Shown here piece by piece: positions 9,101 through 15,927 of a stretch of DNA of 64,000 nucleotides; position 1 is the stretch's first letter, and each line of letters starts with the position of its first letter. Source of the DNA: Lyngbya sp. HA4199-MV5 (GTDB lineage: Bacteria; Cyanobacteriota; Cyanobacteriia; Leptolyngbyales; Leptolyngbyaceae); NCBI GenBank assembly GCA_019359375.1, contig JAHHHL010000007.1:121819-185818 (forward strand), given 5' to 3'. Under the pieces are notes generated by a model. It was not told where the DNA came from and made no database searches. It worked only from the letters and a program-made list of their open reading frames with translations. The translations under genes were made by a program, and so were the position numbers.

Positions 9101-9220
9101 GAGCGCACTACTGATGGTATCGCCCTGATACCCCCGAAACAACATCCCTTCAAACGTGAAGTCGATCGGCTGCGTGCGATCGATCCATTCACCCGGTACA
9201 GGCGGCAGTCGTTGACTCAT
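6110..9220 (-). CDS. mgdC: Sarcosine oxidase alpha-like subunit, probable N-methylglutamate dehydrogenase subunit C
   Basis: 1,036 residues. Order of parts: an N-terminal ferredoxin-like fold (about 1-110); an FAD/NAD(P) Rossmann domain with DVLVVGAGIAGLSAALSAA near residue 165 and VDENAQAGGS; a second dinucleotide region around 300-420 with a conserved CGRVNGIFEF; and a C-terminal aminomethyltransferase (GcvT-like) domain from about residue 650 (RPEYYTQPGKSREE, VGFVGEWGYEIH, LRLEKGHLIVGQD). This is the alpha subunit of sarcosine oxidase/N-methylglutamate dehydrogenase, which passes the methyl group to tetrahydrofolate. It overlaps its neighbours by 4 bp on both sides. A GC-rich repeat encodes an unusual Gly/Pro/Arg-rich insert near residue 505-530. 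Confidence 0.87.
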   Translation of the reverse strand: MSQRLPPVPGEWIDRTQPIDFTFEGMLFRGYQGDTISSALWAAGQRILGRSFKYHRPRGLLSFANHDINTLMQSGQVLNVRADVTPLEAGMSLTAINTMGGMMGDRASVLNFFSPFLPVGFYYKAFLDKKLFPFWERLIRRMTGLGEGDPSTPYIRTPKRYDFCDVLVVGAGIAGLSAALSAADTGAEVVIVDENAQAGGSSTYQRGGNPSRVEKTGEMLDAIASYPNIRLYTETQAAGYYADHWIPLVDRDRLSKMRAKAVIVASGAYEQPAVFHNNDLPGVMLASAAQRLIYRYAVKPMQRAVVLAANSDGYRAALDLTAHGVIVMAIVDLRPTPTATDLTQVARSQNIPIFRGHCIYEATRNPAGDGISSVVICPFSDYKPQLEQKRTIACDGILMSVGWAPAANLLYQAGAKMHFDDPLQQFVPDVLPEGVFACGRVNGIFEFERKMADGYRAGMEAAAYLGFSNTIPDPSLSRCNNLQLTQIDSVYKRLELEQVPPFGGRGGVRTPHRGGPGGSPPDKVNNEAQMRLHDNSPGSAVESQSHPWSIVPHPHNKNFVDFDEDLQLKDFYNAAQEGFDNIELLKRYTTVGMGPSQGKHSNMNALRILAQITGKTPGEVGTTTARPFFHPVPLSHLAGRGFTPDRQTSLHSRHIALGAKLMLAGHWRRPEYYTQPGKSREECIQAEAIAVRTQVGIIDVGTLGKLEIRGTEAAEFLERVYTGRYTNLKVGMSRYALMLDETGVIIDDGVIARFGSEHFYFTTTTSGAATIYRELSRLNTMWQMDCGIVNTTGARSAINLVGIHARDVLTKLTNLDLSSAAFPYLGVRQTSVAGIPALLMRVGFVGEWGYEIHVAADRAIALWDALLEAGAEYGITAFGVEAQRLLRLEKGHLIVGQDTDGLTTPREANLGWAVKMDKPFFIGQRSLQSMAKRPVKQTLVGFVLESFQGNPPQECHLIIDRGDIAGRITSIAFSPFLKRFIGLAYVKPELANVGDRLSIRRFDGSFMTATITPTPFYDPENLRQKEAMPKREEIAV
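7651..7720. repeat. GC-rich palindromic repeat inserted in frame in mgdC
   Basis: GGGGGAC (7659-7665) pairs with GTCCCCC (7675-7681), and a second weaker pairing GGGG/CCCC follows at about 7689-7705. The block is far more GC-rich than the flanks and encodes a Gly/Pro/Arg-rich loop between the FAD part and the aminomethyltransferase domain without breaking the frame. Confidence 0.6.
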
Positions 9221-9492
9221 ACTGCCTCCTCACCACACTGATTCTCACCCAGAAGATAGGTACGCAGAATTTCATCGGTAGTGGTATTGCGATCGACTAG
9301 AAACCAGGTATTGCTCGGCGTGTGGCACCACCATTCCTGCTTCACACCCGCTGCCCCATTGCGGTTAAATACATAATCTGCCCATGCATCATCATCTACT
9401 GATTGTGGATCAGGCATGGGACGCACTTCGCCGCCATATGCAAATTCAGAAATGGGGCGCATACCGTTAATTGGACATGTTAGAAGTTTCAT
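9217..9492 (-). CDS. mgdB: Sarcosine oxidase delta-like subunit, probable N-methylglutamate dehydrogenase subunit B
   Basis: 91 residues with the delta-subunit pattern: MKLLTCPINGMRPISEF, AYGGEVRPMPDP, WADYVFNRNGAAGVKQEWW, CHTPSNTWFLVDRNTTTDE. In zinc-binding SoxD proteins the metal ligands are CX2C near the start and a later HX3C. Here the second Cys of the first pair is Asn (CPIN) and the HX3C Cys is also not Cys (HTPSN), so the zinc site appears lost. Related non-zinc delta subunits accompany other N-methylglutamate-type operons (from memory). It overlaps mgdC by 4 bp. No obvious Shine-Dalgarno sequence precedes the start. Confidence 0.82.
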   Translation of the reverse strand: MKLLTCPINGMRPISEFAYGGEVRPMPDPQSVDDDAWADYVFNRNGAAGVKQEWWCHTPSNTWFLVDRNTTTDEILRTYLLGENQCGEEAV

Positions 9493-9651
9493 GTGATTGA
9501 TTAGCTATCAGCGGTCAGCTTGAGAGTTTTGAGCTTTGAGTTTTGAGTTAAACCTCTGCGCCTACGCGTCTCTGCGGTTTTCTAACTTCTGCCTCCTGTC
9601 CTCTACCTTCTCTCTTGCAGCCAGCAAAACAGTAAAGCAATGAATTGTATG

Positions 9652-9975
9652 TTACTCAGGCAGATGAGATTCATTAGGCTTCCAACTAAGAACTTCTGTA
9701 AAATGCTCGACGATCGGAAACGGCTCATAAAAGTGATGAAGCAATTGTTTCCATTTCTGATAGGTCGGTGATTCTCGAAAGCCGATCGTATGATCTTCCA
9801 ATGTATTCCATCTCACTAACAGCAAATATTTTCCAGGCACCTCCAGACATTGATGGAGTTCATGCGATCGATAACCGGGCATAGACGCAATTAGAAGAGA
9901 AGCTTCCCTAAACGCCGTTTCAAACGCCTGCTCCAAACCCCTTTTAACCATCAACATCGCCACCTCAAGCACCAT
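9652..9975 (-). CDS. Antibiotic-biosynthesis-monooxygenase (ABM) fold protein
   Basis: 107 residues with the short dimeric alpha/beta-barrel pattern: VLEVAMLMVKRGLEQAFETA, a central helix with SMPGYRSHELHQCLEVPGKY, LLVRWNTLEDHTIGFRESP and a final strand around EHFTEVLSW. ABM proteins range from small oxygenases to stress or flavin-associated proteins, so no reaction is assigned. It lies between mgdA and mgdB on the same strand, where soxB and soxD are normally adjacent, with non-coding gaps of about 120 and 160 bp on its two sides containing TTTTGAG and seven-base repeats. It may be an accessory protein or a passenger. Confidence 0.75.
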   Translation of the reverse strand: MVLEVAMLMVKRGLEQAFETAFREASLLIASMPGYRSHELHQCLEVPGKYLLLVRWNTLEDHTIGFRESPTYQKWKQLLHHFYEPFPIVEHFTEVLSWKPNESHLPE

Positions 9976-10093
9976 AGCCTTTATCCTTAATATCTTTCGC
10001 CCTCTACCTTTTACCGCTTCTGTTCATCATCTTTCTAACAACCAACAACTAACAACTCCTTCTGCCCTCTGCCTCCTGCCCTCTGCCTTCACC

Positions 10094-11335
10094 CTAATGT
10101 CCAACCGATGCCGCACCCTTTTCACCTACCAATGCATAGTTCGCAAACCGATCGAGGGAAAAGTCTTCAATCAATTCATGCGTGCGATCGTTCGCTACGG
10201 TAAATGCCATCGTTTTACCCGCCACAGGTGTGGCTTTGAAGCCCCAGGTGCCCCAGCCGGAATCTAAATAGAACCCGTCGATCGGGGTCTTTCCCATAAT
10301 GGGTGCAAAGTCGGGTGTCATATCTGCCATGCCTGCCCATTGCCGTACTACTTTGACGTGCGACAAAAAGGGAAAGAGTTCCAGCATGTGAGCCGCTAAA
10401 CCTTCCACAAAATCGAGGGTCGATCGGGTAGAATGCAGCTCATAGGGGTCAAGTGAGGCACCCATCACCAATTCTCCGCGTGCGGTTTGGCTGACATACA
10501 CATGCAAACTGCCAGAGACAATGATGGGATCGAGCCACGCCTTCATGGGTTCGCTCACCATTGCCTGTAGAGGATGAATGTAGAGGGGCGATCGCAGCCC
10601 TACCATATCCAGCAATCGGGGTGTTGATCCAGCCACCGCGCACAAGACTCGTGAGGTGGAAATACTACCGCGTGATGTTTCCACACCTGTTATCCGACCA
10701 GATTTTACATGGGTGCCCAAGACCTCTGTTTGTTGATGGATTTCCACACCACGCTGATCTGCCCCGCGACCGTAACCCCATGCCACTGCATCATGACGGG
10801 CAATGCTTCCGGGTGCATGGTAGAGCGCGCCGAGAATGGGAGCGTGTCCACCACAGGTAATATCCATCTGAGGACAGGCTTCTTGTACGGCATCGGCATC
10901 CACCAGCTCGCTATCAATCCCAAAGTGCTTGTTAACTTCCGACCGCCAGCGCATCGTCCGCACCGAGGCATCGGTATGTGCCAAGGTGAAGTGTCCTCGT
11001 GTGGAATAGAACACATTCAGGTCAAAATCCTGTGATAAGTCCTGCCACAAACGCACCGATTCATCGTAGAACTTCACGCCTTCGGGAGTAAGGTAGTTAG
11101 AACGAATAATCGTTGTGTTGCGCCCCGTATTGCCACCACCGAGGTAGCCTTTCTCCAGCACTGCGACATTTTTCATCCCATGATCGCGTGCCAGATAGTA
11201 GGCAGCAGCCAACCCATGCCCACCCCCACCGATGATTACCGCATCGTAGCTTGACTTCAGGCGATCGGGCTGCCGAAACATCCGAGGTTCGGGGTATTTC
11301 TTAGAGAAACCAAATTTCAGCAGGCGTAAGGGCAT
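10094..11335 (-). CDS. mgdA: Sarcosine oxidase beta-like subunit, probable N-methylglutamate dehydrogenase subunit A
   Basis: 413 residues, a DAO-family FAD oxidoreductase: YDAVIIGGGGHGLAAAYYLA near residue 30, a GGGNTGRNTTIIRSNYL loop typical of SoxB-type subunits near 67, and the terminal dinucleotide/substrate region GFYLDSGWGTWGFKATPV near 355. The beta subunit binds and oxidises the N-methyl amino acid and, in sarcosine oxidase, carries covalent FMN. A strong Shine-Dalgarno sequence (TAGGAGG, 5 bases from the ATG) and a 9-bp gap from purU show it is in that transcript. The substrate is inferred to be N-methylglutamate from the mgs and gmaS genes; sarcosine is the alternative. Confidence 0.87.
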   Translation of the reverse strand: MPLRLLKFGFSKKYPEPRMFRQPDRLKSSYDAVIIGGGGHGLAAAYYLARDHGMKNVAVLEKGYLGGGNTGRNTTIIRSNYLTPEGVKFYDESVRLWQDLSQDFDLNVFYSTRGHFTLAHTDASVRTMRWRSEVNKHFGIDSELVDADAVQEACPQMDITCGGHAPILGALYHAPGSIARHDAVAWGYGRGADQRGVEIHQQTEVLGTHVKSGRITGVETSRGSISTSRVLCAVAGSTPRLLDMVGLRSPLYIHPLQAMVSEPMKAWLDPIIVSGSLHVYVSQTARGELVMGASLDPYELHSTRSTLDFVEGLAAHMLELFPFLSHVKVVRQWAGMADMTPDFAPIMGKTPIDGFYLDSGWGTWGFKATPVAGKTMAFTVANDRTHELIEDFSLDRFANYALVGEKGAASVGH

Positions 11336-11344
11336 CGCATCCTC

Positions 11345-12205
11345 CTACCGAAACACGACGGTTTTATTACCATGCACCAGCACGCGATCCTCAACGTGGT
11401 AGCGCAAACCCCTTGCCAGCACTGCTTTTTCAATATCTTTGCCATACCGCACCAAATCTTCTACCGAATCGGAGTGGTCAATGCGAATTACATCCTGTTC
11501 AATAATGGGACCTGCATCCAGGTCAGCGGTGACATAGTGACACGTTGCGCCCGTTAACTTCACGCCTCGCTCATATGCTTGATGATATGGCTTTGCACCC
11601 ACAAAGGACGGCAAAAAAGAATGATGAATGTTGATAATACGTCCAGAGTAACGATCGCACATTTCTGGCGATAGCACCTGCATATACCGCGCCAACACCA
11701 TGACATCACCTTGAATGCTGTCAAATAAATGAGTGATCTTACCAAAGGCTTGCGCCTTCGTGATGGGTGTGACAGGCACATGATAAAAGGGGATTTCGTG
11801 CCATTCCACAAACTTGCGAAACACATCATGGTTAGAAATGATGCAGGGAATTTCCACATCCAGTTCGCCGCTCTGCCACCGTGCCAGCAGATCATACAGG
11901 CAGTGTTCCAGTTTAGAGACCAGAATCACCACGCGCTTTTTCTGTGCAGAGTCGGTAACGTTCCATTCCATTTGAAAGGACTCAGCGATCGGTGCAAACT
12001 GTGCTCGAAACGTCTCAATGCCAAAGGGAAGTGATTCCGCAAGAATTTCCTGCCGCATGAAGAACCGCTCTGCCACACGATCGGCATGATGCTGCGCTTC
12101 CACAATCCAACCCTGATGGTTGGCAACAAAGGTGCTCACGGCCGCCACAATGCCCACACGATCAGGGCAAGAGAGAGTCAGGGTGTAGTGTCTTGCAGAG
12201 GACAT
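11345..12205 (-). CDS. purU: Formyltetrahydrofolate deformylase
   Basis: 286 residues, usual length for PurU. An N-terminal ACT domain (YTLTLSCPDRVGIVAAVSTF) is followed by a formyltransferase-like domain with IIVSNHD-type text (CIISNHDVF), MQVLSPEMCDRYSGRIINIH and HHSFLPSFVGAKPYHQAYER; the His in NIHHSFLPSF and the later Asp (TADLDAGPIIEQD) match the catalytic region. It hydrolyses 10-formyl-THF to formate and THF. As first gene of the operon it would recycle folate loaded by the MgdC aminomethyltransferase domain; soxBDAG operons also often carry purU. AGGAA lies about 6 bases before the ATG. Confidence 0.93.
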   Translation of the reverse strand: MSSARHYTLTLSCPDRVGIVAAVSTFVANHQGWIVEAQHHADRVAERFFMRQEILAESLPFGIETFRAQFAPIAESFQMEWNVTDSAQKKRVVILVSKLEHCLYDLLARWQSGELDVEIPCIISNHDVFRKFVEWHEIPFYHVPVTPITKAQAFGKITHLFDSIQGDVMVLARYMQVLSPEMCDRYSGRIINIHHSFLPSFVGAKPYHQAYERGVKLTGATCHYVTADLDAGPIIEQDVIRIDHSDSVEDLVRYGKDIEKAVLARGLRYHVEDRVLVHGNKTVVFR

Positions 12206-12240
12206 CAGATTCCTGTTGCGCGAGGAAACTATCAGTGACT

Positions 12241-12269
12241 ATCATGCAATCTTGATTCATATATGTCAA
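12241..12269 (-). promoter_or_regulatory. Probable sigma70-type promoter of the purU-mgd-gmaS-mgs operon
   Basis: On the minus strand TTGACA (12269-12264) is followed after 17 bases by CATGAT (12246-12241), four of six matches to TATAAT. It lies about 35 bp upstream of the purU start. The divergent XRE-cupin gene starts about 60 bp on the other side, so the regulator probably binds in this gap. Confidence 0.55.
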
Positions 12270-12326
12270 CTAATTTTCCTGCTATTATGCAAGCTAGCCA
12301 GAGCAAGACGATCGCCTGCGAGGTGA

Positions 12327-12959
12327 ATGATGGCAGAGGTGACAACGAGTAATTTTGAGCAGAGCATTACCGATCACGCTCTGGAACGGTACATTGGCAA
12401 TACAATTCGTGAACTGCGGCAGAAACATGGCTTGACGATCGCCGATGTCGCTGAACAAATCGGCATCTCGCGGGGCATGTTGTCCAAAATTGAGAATGCC
12501 CAAACCGCTACGAGTCTGGAAACGTTAGCGAAACTTGCCAGTGCGCTGGGCGTATCGTTGGCAACGCTGTTTCGCAACTACAACATTCCGGCGGGGAGTG
12601 CTCAACTGGTCAAGCAAGGTGAAGGGATGGAAGTGGTGCGCCGAGGGACGAAACGCGGACATACCTATCATCTATTGGCATATGACCAGGGACCCACAAA
12701 ACTCTTTGAGCCGTTTCTCATCACGATGGATGATGCGTCGGAAGTGTTTCCCACCTTTGAACATCCCGGCACGGAGTTTATCTACATGCTAGAAGGCGCG
12801 ATCGAATACCGTCATGGGCAATCTACCTATCGGCTCGAACCGGGTGATTCGCTCACCTTTCGCGGTGACATTCCCCACGGTCCCGAAAAGCTGATTACGT
12901 TACCCATTCGCTTCCTCGCCATCATCTACTATGCGATGCTGCCTGAAAGTGCAGAGTGA
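12327..12959 (+). CDS. XRE-family regulator with C-terminal cupin domain
   Basis: 210 residues. The N-terminal helix-turn-helix (IRELRQKHGLTIADVAEQIG, ISRGMLSKIENAQT) is of XRE type at about 28-82. A cupin domain follows (HPGTEFIYMLEGAIEYRHGQ, YRLEPGDSLTFRGDIPHGP) at about 130-205, with His and Glu residues of a metal/ligand pocket. XRE-cupin proteins often control amine or amino-acid catabolism and respond to a small ligand. A second ATG three bases in (12330) has better spacing to GAGGTG. Its divergent position suggests control of the methylated-amine operon; the ligand is unknown. Confidence 0.9.
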   Translation: MMAEVTTSNFEQSITDHALERYIGNTIRELRQKHGLTIADVAEQIGISRGMLSKIENAQTATSLETLAKLASALGVSLATLFRNYNIPAGSAQLVKQGEGMEVVRRGTKRGHTYHLLAYDQGPTKLFEPFLITMDDASEVFPTFEHPGTEFIYMLEGAIEYRHGQSTYRLEPGDSLTFRGDIPHGPEKLITLPIRFLAIIYYAMLPESAE

Positions 12960-13046
12960 TGCTTGCCCACGATCGCCCCACTGCCCTGAAAGCTATTGAG
13001 GAACCGCTATTGAGGAAAGCTTTGAGCGAGATAAAGCATGCCACTG

Positions 13047-13092
13047 TTACCTGAGCATGTATATGACCTGAGTGTATATATTACCTGAGCAC
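13047..13092. repeat. Short direct repeats containing ACCTGAG
   Basis: TTACCTGAGCA (13047), GACCTGAGT (13065) and TTACCTGAGCA (13081) lie about 17 bp apart just past the end of the zinc-binding protein gene. They could be degenerate tandem repeats; no function is seen. Confidence 0.5.
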
Positions 13093-13096
13093 GTCA

Positions 13097-14146
13097 TTAC
13101 TTTGGCTGAAAGGCAACATATTGACCACCTAACCCTTCGACAATCGCTCTGGTATTGGCAACCAGCATTTTAGGGTAGGTATCGCCCTCGGAACCTGCCT
13201 CTCCCAACCCATCAGCGAACAGTTCCTGGTCTGACAATTTTACATTCGCTTCTTTTGCCACCGTTTCAATCAACTTAGGATTGGCTGACACTTCTGCAAA
13301 AATGGTCGGCACTCGATCGGCTTTAATTTCATCAGACAATTCTTTCACTCGCGCGGCGGTGGGCTTTTCTTCAGTGCTGATACCCTGCAACGCCCCCTCC
13401 ACTGGAATGCCATAGGCCGCAGAGTAATATCCCAGGGCATCGTGGGTGGTCACCAGTTTGCGCGAGGTAGATGGAATGGTCGCGATTTGAGACGTGATCC
13501 AACCATCAACCTGAGTCAGTTCTGCCGTGAGGGCTTGAGCCTTTTGGGCATACAGGTCAGCGTTTGCTGGGGCTGCTTTCGTCAGGTTGGCTTGAATCAC
13601 TTTCACCATTTGAATCCCATTTTTGGCATTGTGCCAGATATGCGGATCGGGTTCGTCTGCTTCTGCCTGCTTTTCTCCCGCAGCAGGTTTTTCTCCCGCA
13701 GCATGGTCTTCTCCGTGTTCATGCTCATGTTCACCCATGAGAGGCTTGGGCACGGCTGCTTCGCCTACCGCAACTTTGGTCGCAGGATTTGAGGAGGCTT
13801 TGATGAGCTTAATCAAACTCGGCTCAAAACCGTAGCCAGAATAGAGCACAAGTTGGGCATCTTCGATCGCTTTGCGGTCTTCGGGGGTTGGCTCATAAAC
13901 ATGGGGGTCAGTCCCCGCTTTTACCAGACATGTGAGGTCAACTGTATCGACCGCAATGGTCTTGGTTAAATCGCACAAAACGCTGCTGGTAGCAACCACT
14001 CTCAGCTTCGGGCTAGTAGCAGCGGTAGTGGTAGACGTGGCTGGGCTAGTTTGGCTCGTGGGTGTGGAGGGGGCACAGGCGCTGAGAATACCAACCGCTA
14101 GAGCAAGCAATGTGCTTCCCAACGTGCGATGGCGTTGAATCAACAT
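13097..14146 (-). CDS. znuA: Zinc ABC transporter substrate-binding lipoprotein (ZnuA-like)
   Basis: 349 residues. The signal peptide ends in a lipobox (AVGILSACAPS), so the protein should be lipid-anchored. Cluster 9 metal-binding features are DPHVYEPTPED (first His), a His/Glu-rich loop GEHEHEHGEDHAAGEK around 150-165, ADEPDPHIWHNAKN (second His), TTHDALGYYSAAYGIPVEG (third His) and FAEVSANPKLIETVA. The His-rich loop is typical of zinc rather than manganese binders. A Zur/Fur-type box lies 32 bp before the start, so zinc repression is likely. The gene diverges from a metal permease gene at 14527. Confidence 0.9.
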   Translation of the reverse strand: MLIQRHRTLGSTLLALAVGILSACAPSTPTSQTSPATSTTTAATSPKLRVVATSSVLCDLTKTIAVDTVDLTCLVKAGTDPHVYEPTPEDRKAIEDAQLVLYSGYGFEPSLIKLIKASSNPATKVAVGEAAVPKPLMGEHEHEHGEDHAAGEKPAAGEKQAEADEPDPHIWHNAKNGIQMVKVIQANLTKAAPANADLYAQKAQALTAELTQVDGWITSQIATIPSTSRKLVTTHDALGYYSAAYGIPVEGALQGISTEEKPTAARVKELSDEIKADRVPTIFAEVSANPKLIETVAKEANVKLSDQELFADGLGEAGSEGDTYPKMLVANTRAIVEGLGGQYVAFQPK

Positions 14147-14177
14147 AAGGTTTAATCTCTGAATCGCATTGCAGGTT

Positions 14178-14196
14178 TATAATGATAATCATTCTC
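14178..14196. promoter_or_regulatory. Zur/Fur-type operator
   Basis: TATAATGATAATCATTCTC matches 17 of 19 bases of the classical Fur palindrome GATAATGATAATCATTATC and contains the TGATAATCATT core of cyanobacterial Zur boxes. It lies between znuA and the divergent permease gene, 32 bp from the znuA start. A zinc substrate-binding protein makes Zur the likelier regulator. Confidence 0.75.
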
Positions 14197-14526
14197 GCTT
14201 CAGGTTTTCATGGTAGAGGTTCAGTCGCTTGCTGTCAATTAGCGAAGTGGATGTGGACTGAATCCGGCGAGCTTCCACATGAGTCTGGAGTAACTGGCAA
14301 GCATCATTGACCACATGGGGCAGGCAAACATACGCTACTCAAAGCGTTGTTATAGCAAAAGGCAGGAGGCAGAGGGCAGAAGGCAGAAGGCAAAACTACG
14401 CGTATCAATGCTTTGAGCAGTGCTATGTGCCGTAACTAACCGTTCAATTGCTATAAGCTTAAAGCGCCCATTCACCGATCTCGATCGTTTCCATCTACTC
14501 TCCTACTCCTTCATCCATCCACCGTT
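14197..14526. other. Divergent intergenic region with an inverted repeat around a seven-base array
   Basis: No gene is seen. A GGCAGGA/GGCAGAG/GGCAGAA array at 14355-14391 is framed by roughly inverted copies of ACTCAAAGC (about 14337) and GCTTTGAG (about 14408), as if the array were carried in a small palindromic element. Signals for the permease gene were not identified with confidence. Confidence 0.6.
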
Positions 14527-15357
14527 ATGCTCAATTTCCTTCTAGAGCCGCTTAACTACGAATTCATGCGAAACGCGATCGCCATTGGTGTACTTGTTGG
14601 CATTCTTTGTCCAGTTGTTGGCAGTTACCTGATTGTGCAACGCATGGCATTGCTGGGAGATGTGATCGCCCACTGCGTTTTGCCAGGGCTATCCATCTCC
14701 TTTTTTTTGGGTATTGATATTCTGATCGGCGCGTTTGGTTCTGGCATTCTCGGTGCTTTGCTCATTACCTGGATTCGTTCTCAAACACGAGTCAAAGTTG
14801 ATGCGGCGATGGCGCTGACTTTTTCAACGTTTTTTGCGCTGGGAGTCACGCTGGTTACCGTGTTGAAAAACAAGCTTGATCTAGACAGCTTTCTGTTCGG
14901 CGATATTCTAGGCGTGACACCTCTTGACATTCAGCGCACCCTCGTGATTGCGGGTTTGATTCTGCTGGTTGTCAAATTGTTTTACAAGGAATTGTTGTTC
15001 TACACCTTTGACCAGACGGGCGCTCAGGCGATCGGCTTACCAATTAACACTCTTTACGTTGGTTTTATGGCAGCCATCACGCTGACGATCATTGCCAGTA
15101 TGCAAGCAGTGGGAGTCATTCTGGTGATCTCTCTACTGATCGGTCCGGCACTGTCTGCTTACCTGTTAGTCAAAGAGCTGCATCAAATGATGCTTTTGGG
15201 AGCTGTTCTGGGTGCGATCGCCAGCATTTCTGGGGTCTACCTCAGTTATTACCAGAACTTGCCTTCAGGACCCGCGATCGTGCTGGTATCCTCCAGTTTG
15301 TTTTTGCTGGCATTGCTGTTCAGCCCGTCTCAAGGACTTTTGACGCGACCCACTTAG
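14527..15357 (+). CDS. Metal ABC transporter permease (ZnuB/MntB family)
   Basis: 276 residues with about eight hydrophobic membrane segments. ABC-3 family features are NAIAIGVLVGILCPVVGSYL, MALLGDVIAHCVLPGLSIS (the conserved SHxxLPG-like segment, here AHCVLPG), GDILGVTPLD and MQAVGVILVISLLIGPALSA. It would form the channel for Zn or Mn uptake with a binding protein and an ATPase. The znuA-like gene is divergent and 380 bp away; no ATP-binding gene lies beside either. The sequence is close in style to cyanobacterial MntB, so the metal is uncertain. Confidence 0.88.
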   Translation: MLNFLLEPLNYEFMRNAIAIGVLVGILCPVVGSYLIVQRMALLGDVIAHCVLPGLSISFFLGIDILIGAFGSGILGALLITWIRSQTRVKVDAAMALTFSTFFALGVTLVTVLKNKLDLDSFLFGDILGVTPLDIQRTLVIAGLILLVVKLFYKELLFYTFDQTGAQAIGLPINTLYVGFMAAITLTIIASMQAVGVILVISLLIGPALSAYLLVKELHQMMLLGAVLGAIASISGVYLSYYQNLPSGPAIVLVSSSLFLLALLFSPSQGLLTRPT

Positions 15358-15365
15358 GATCGTGG

Positions 15366-15482
15366 ATTAATTAACCTGAGTTCGGGATAAGCTGAAACCG
15401 TGATTCTGCCGTTGCCTGAAAAGGCGATTCTTTCGTCAAAGTCATGGCAAAATCCCCTTAACCCGAACTGACGTTAATTAAC
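15366..15482. repeat. MITE-like palindromic element
   Basis: The left end TTAATTAACCTGAGTTCGGG and the inverse complement of the right end (TTAATTAACGTCAGTTCGGG) agree except in the CTG/GTC triplet and continue with GATAAG/TTAAG. The ~115-bp interval has no ORF. This is the layout of a non-autonomous insertion-sequence derivative. Confidence 0.7.
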
Positions 15483-15507
15483 ATCGGCAAAGCCAAGCGT
15501 AAGGGCT

Positions 15508-15636
15508 TAGGGCGTGTCATCAATTAGCTCCAAAACTTTGCAATATCAGCAGTGTCACGCCCGTCCCACCACACCAGGCTAGGGGCTGGAACCCTTGCTG
15601 CAAGCAATGTGTAGTAGTAATTGATGACAGCCCCTA
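15508..15636. mobile_element. 129-bp MITE with 19-bp terminal inverted repeats
   Basis: Left end TAGGGCGTGTCATCAATTA (15508-15526) and the inverse complement of the right end, TAGGGGCTGTCATCAATTA (15618-15636), match at 17 of 19 bases. The ends look like those of cyanobacterial IS elements; no transposase is present. The stretch 15358-15747 otherwise holds only the palindrome above and unassigned sequence. Confidence 0.75.
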
Positions 15637-15747
15637 GCATTCGGGCACAAGCCTCTGCCATAGCCGAAAGCATACCTGCCGTAGCTTGCTTCCCGTAGGA
15701 TATGCTAAGTCCTTACAGAATGATCGGTTTTATTTTGTTCTCGTTCC

Positions 15748-15927
15748 TTAGCTATAGCGACGCTTACGCCGAGCCACGATCGCTTTCCGCTTCTTCTTCT
15801 CGATCGGCGTTTCAAAGTGTCGGTGGGAGCGCAAATCAGCTAAAATCCCAGCTTTAGAAACTTGACGTTTGAATCGCCGCAAAGCAGAATCAATGCCTTC
15901 GTTTTCACCAAGAACTACCTGAGTCAT
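15748..15927 (-). CDS. rpsU: 30S ribosomal protein S21
   Basis: 59 residues from the ATG at 15927: [38 protein letters not shown] and a very basic tail [16 protein letters not shown]. This is S21, a small ribosomal protein near the 3' end of 16S rRNA that helps translation initiation. The frame is open upstream to 15984, but the extra residues are not S21-like. GGAG lies about 13 bases upstream. Confidence 0.95.
   Translation of the reverse strand: MTQVVLGENEGIDSALRRFKRQVSKAGILADLRSHRHFETPIEKKKRKAIVARRKRRYS

Noticed and set aside
11345-12205. purU considered as a purine-synthesis gene only
   Set aside because: Its first place in an operon with a THF-dependent methyl-oxidising enzyme gives a better explanation, though the enzyme itself is unchanged.
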